A stretch of DNA of 52,853 bases from Rossellomorea sp. BNER (lineage in GTDB: Bacteria; Bacillota; Bacilli; Bacillales; Bacillaceae_B). The notes below the pieces were generated by a model. That model saw only the letters and a list, made by a program, of their open reading frames with translations. It did not search any database and had not been told where the DNA came from. Positions 52,777 through 52,853 of this stretch are shown here, piece after piece. The stretch is from contig JANAVG010000025.1 in assembly GCA_024213275.1 (NCBI GenBank), positions 1 through 52,853 on the forward strand. The letters are read 5' to 3'. A program made the translations under genes and the position numbers. Numbering within the stretch: position 1 is the first letter of the stretch; the number at the start of each line of letters is the position of its first letter.

Positions 52777-52853
52777 TGGCGGTCCGGACGGGACTCGAAC
52801 CCGCGACCTCCTGCGTGACAGGCAGGCATTCTAACCAACTGAACTACCGGACC
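52777..52853 (-). tRNA. tRNA-Asp (GTC)
   Basis: A 77-base tRNA with encoded CCA. The acceptor stem GGTCCGG pairs with CCGGACC, the anticodon loop is CTGTCAC with anticodon GTC, and the T arm has GGTTCGAGTCC. Its 5' end is the last base of the window. In Bacillus subtilis a tRNA-Asp also lies near this gene group, after an rRNA operon. Confidence 0.97.

Overview
The window comes from a low-GC Gram-positive bacterium of the family Bacillaceae. The right third keeps the Bacillus subtilis gene order tsaE(ydiB)-tsaB(ydiC)-rimI(ydiD)-tsaD(gcp)-ydiF-moaC-rex-tatA-tatC-ydiK-ydiL-groES-groEL, there is a perfect CIRCE operator before groESL, and ribosome-binding sites are strong GGAGG types. Genus cannot be fixed from the sequence alone. 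|| Region 1 (about 0.24-17.0 kb, all on the minus strand) is a Tad/Flp pilus-type locus. Transcription runs right to left: CpaB-like SAF protein, TadZ/CpaE, TadA/CpaF ATPase, TadB, TadC, Flp pilin, a von Willebrand factor A (VWA) lipoprotein, then an unusual accessory set. That set holds three secreted proteins that begin, after the signal peptide, with tandem five-residue repeats (x-W-x-G-x). Two of them (A and B) end in glycine-rich hydrophobic tails, and each is followed by a paralogous pair: a helical soluble protein of about 270 residues and a six-helix membrane protein of about 230. TadE-like and TadG-like pseudopilins lie between the two cassettes. The third repeat protein ends in a polymorphic-toxin-style nuclease domain and is followed by a probable immunity gene. 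I read this as a Tad-linked effector system, and it is the best candidate here for something undescribed. || Region 2 (17.0-24.6 kb) is a graveyard: frameshifted remnants, three tandem copies (two broken) of a MerR-like coiled-coil gene, a broken FecE-type ATPase, and one intact, GC-richer padR-DUF1048-ABC ATPase-ABC permease module with two near-consensus promoters and a palindromic operator. || Region 3 (24,628-41,981) is a 17.4-kb genomic island inserted at the 3' end of groEL and bounded by a 21-bp direct repeat of the groEL end. It carries a DNA phosphorothioation system, dndB-dndC-dndD-dndE-dndA on the plus strand, facing its restriction partner dptF-dptG-dptH on the minus strand; the two operons meet at a perfect 14-bp hairpin. 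The island's tyrosine recombinase is broken. || Region 4 (41.9-52.9 kb) is core chromosome: groEL/groES, a CPBP protease, YdiK, TatC/TatA, Rex, MoaC, an ABC-F ATPase, a DnaA-box cluster, the t6A genes tsaD/tsaB/tsaE with rimI, and a tRNA-Asp that ends exactly at the window edge. The original groESL terminator appears to sit left of the island, so the insertion separated the operon from it.
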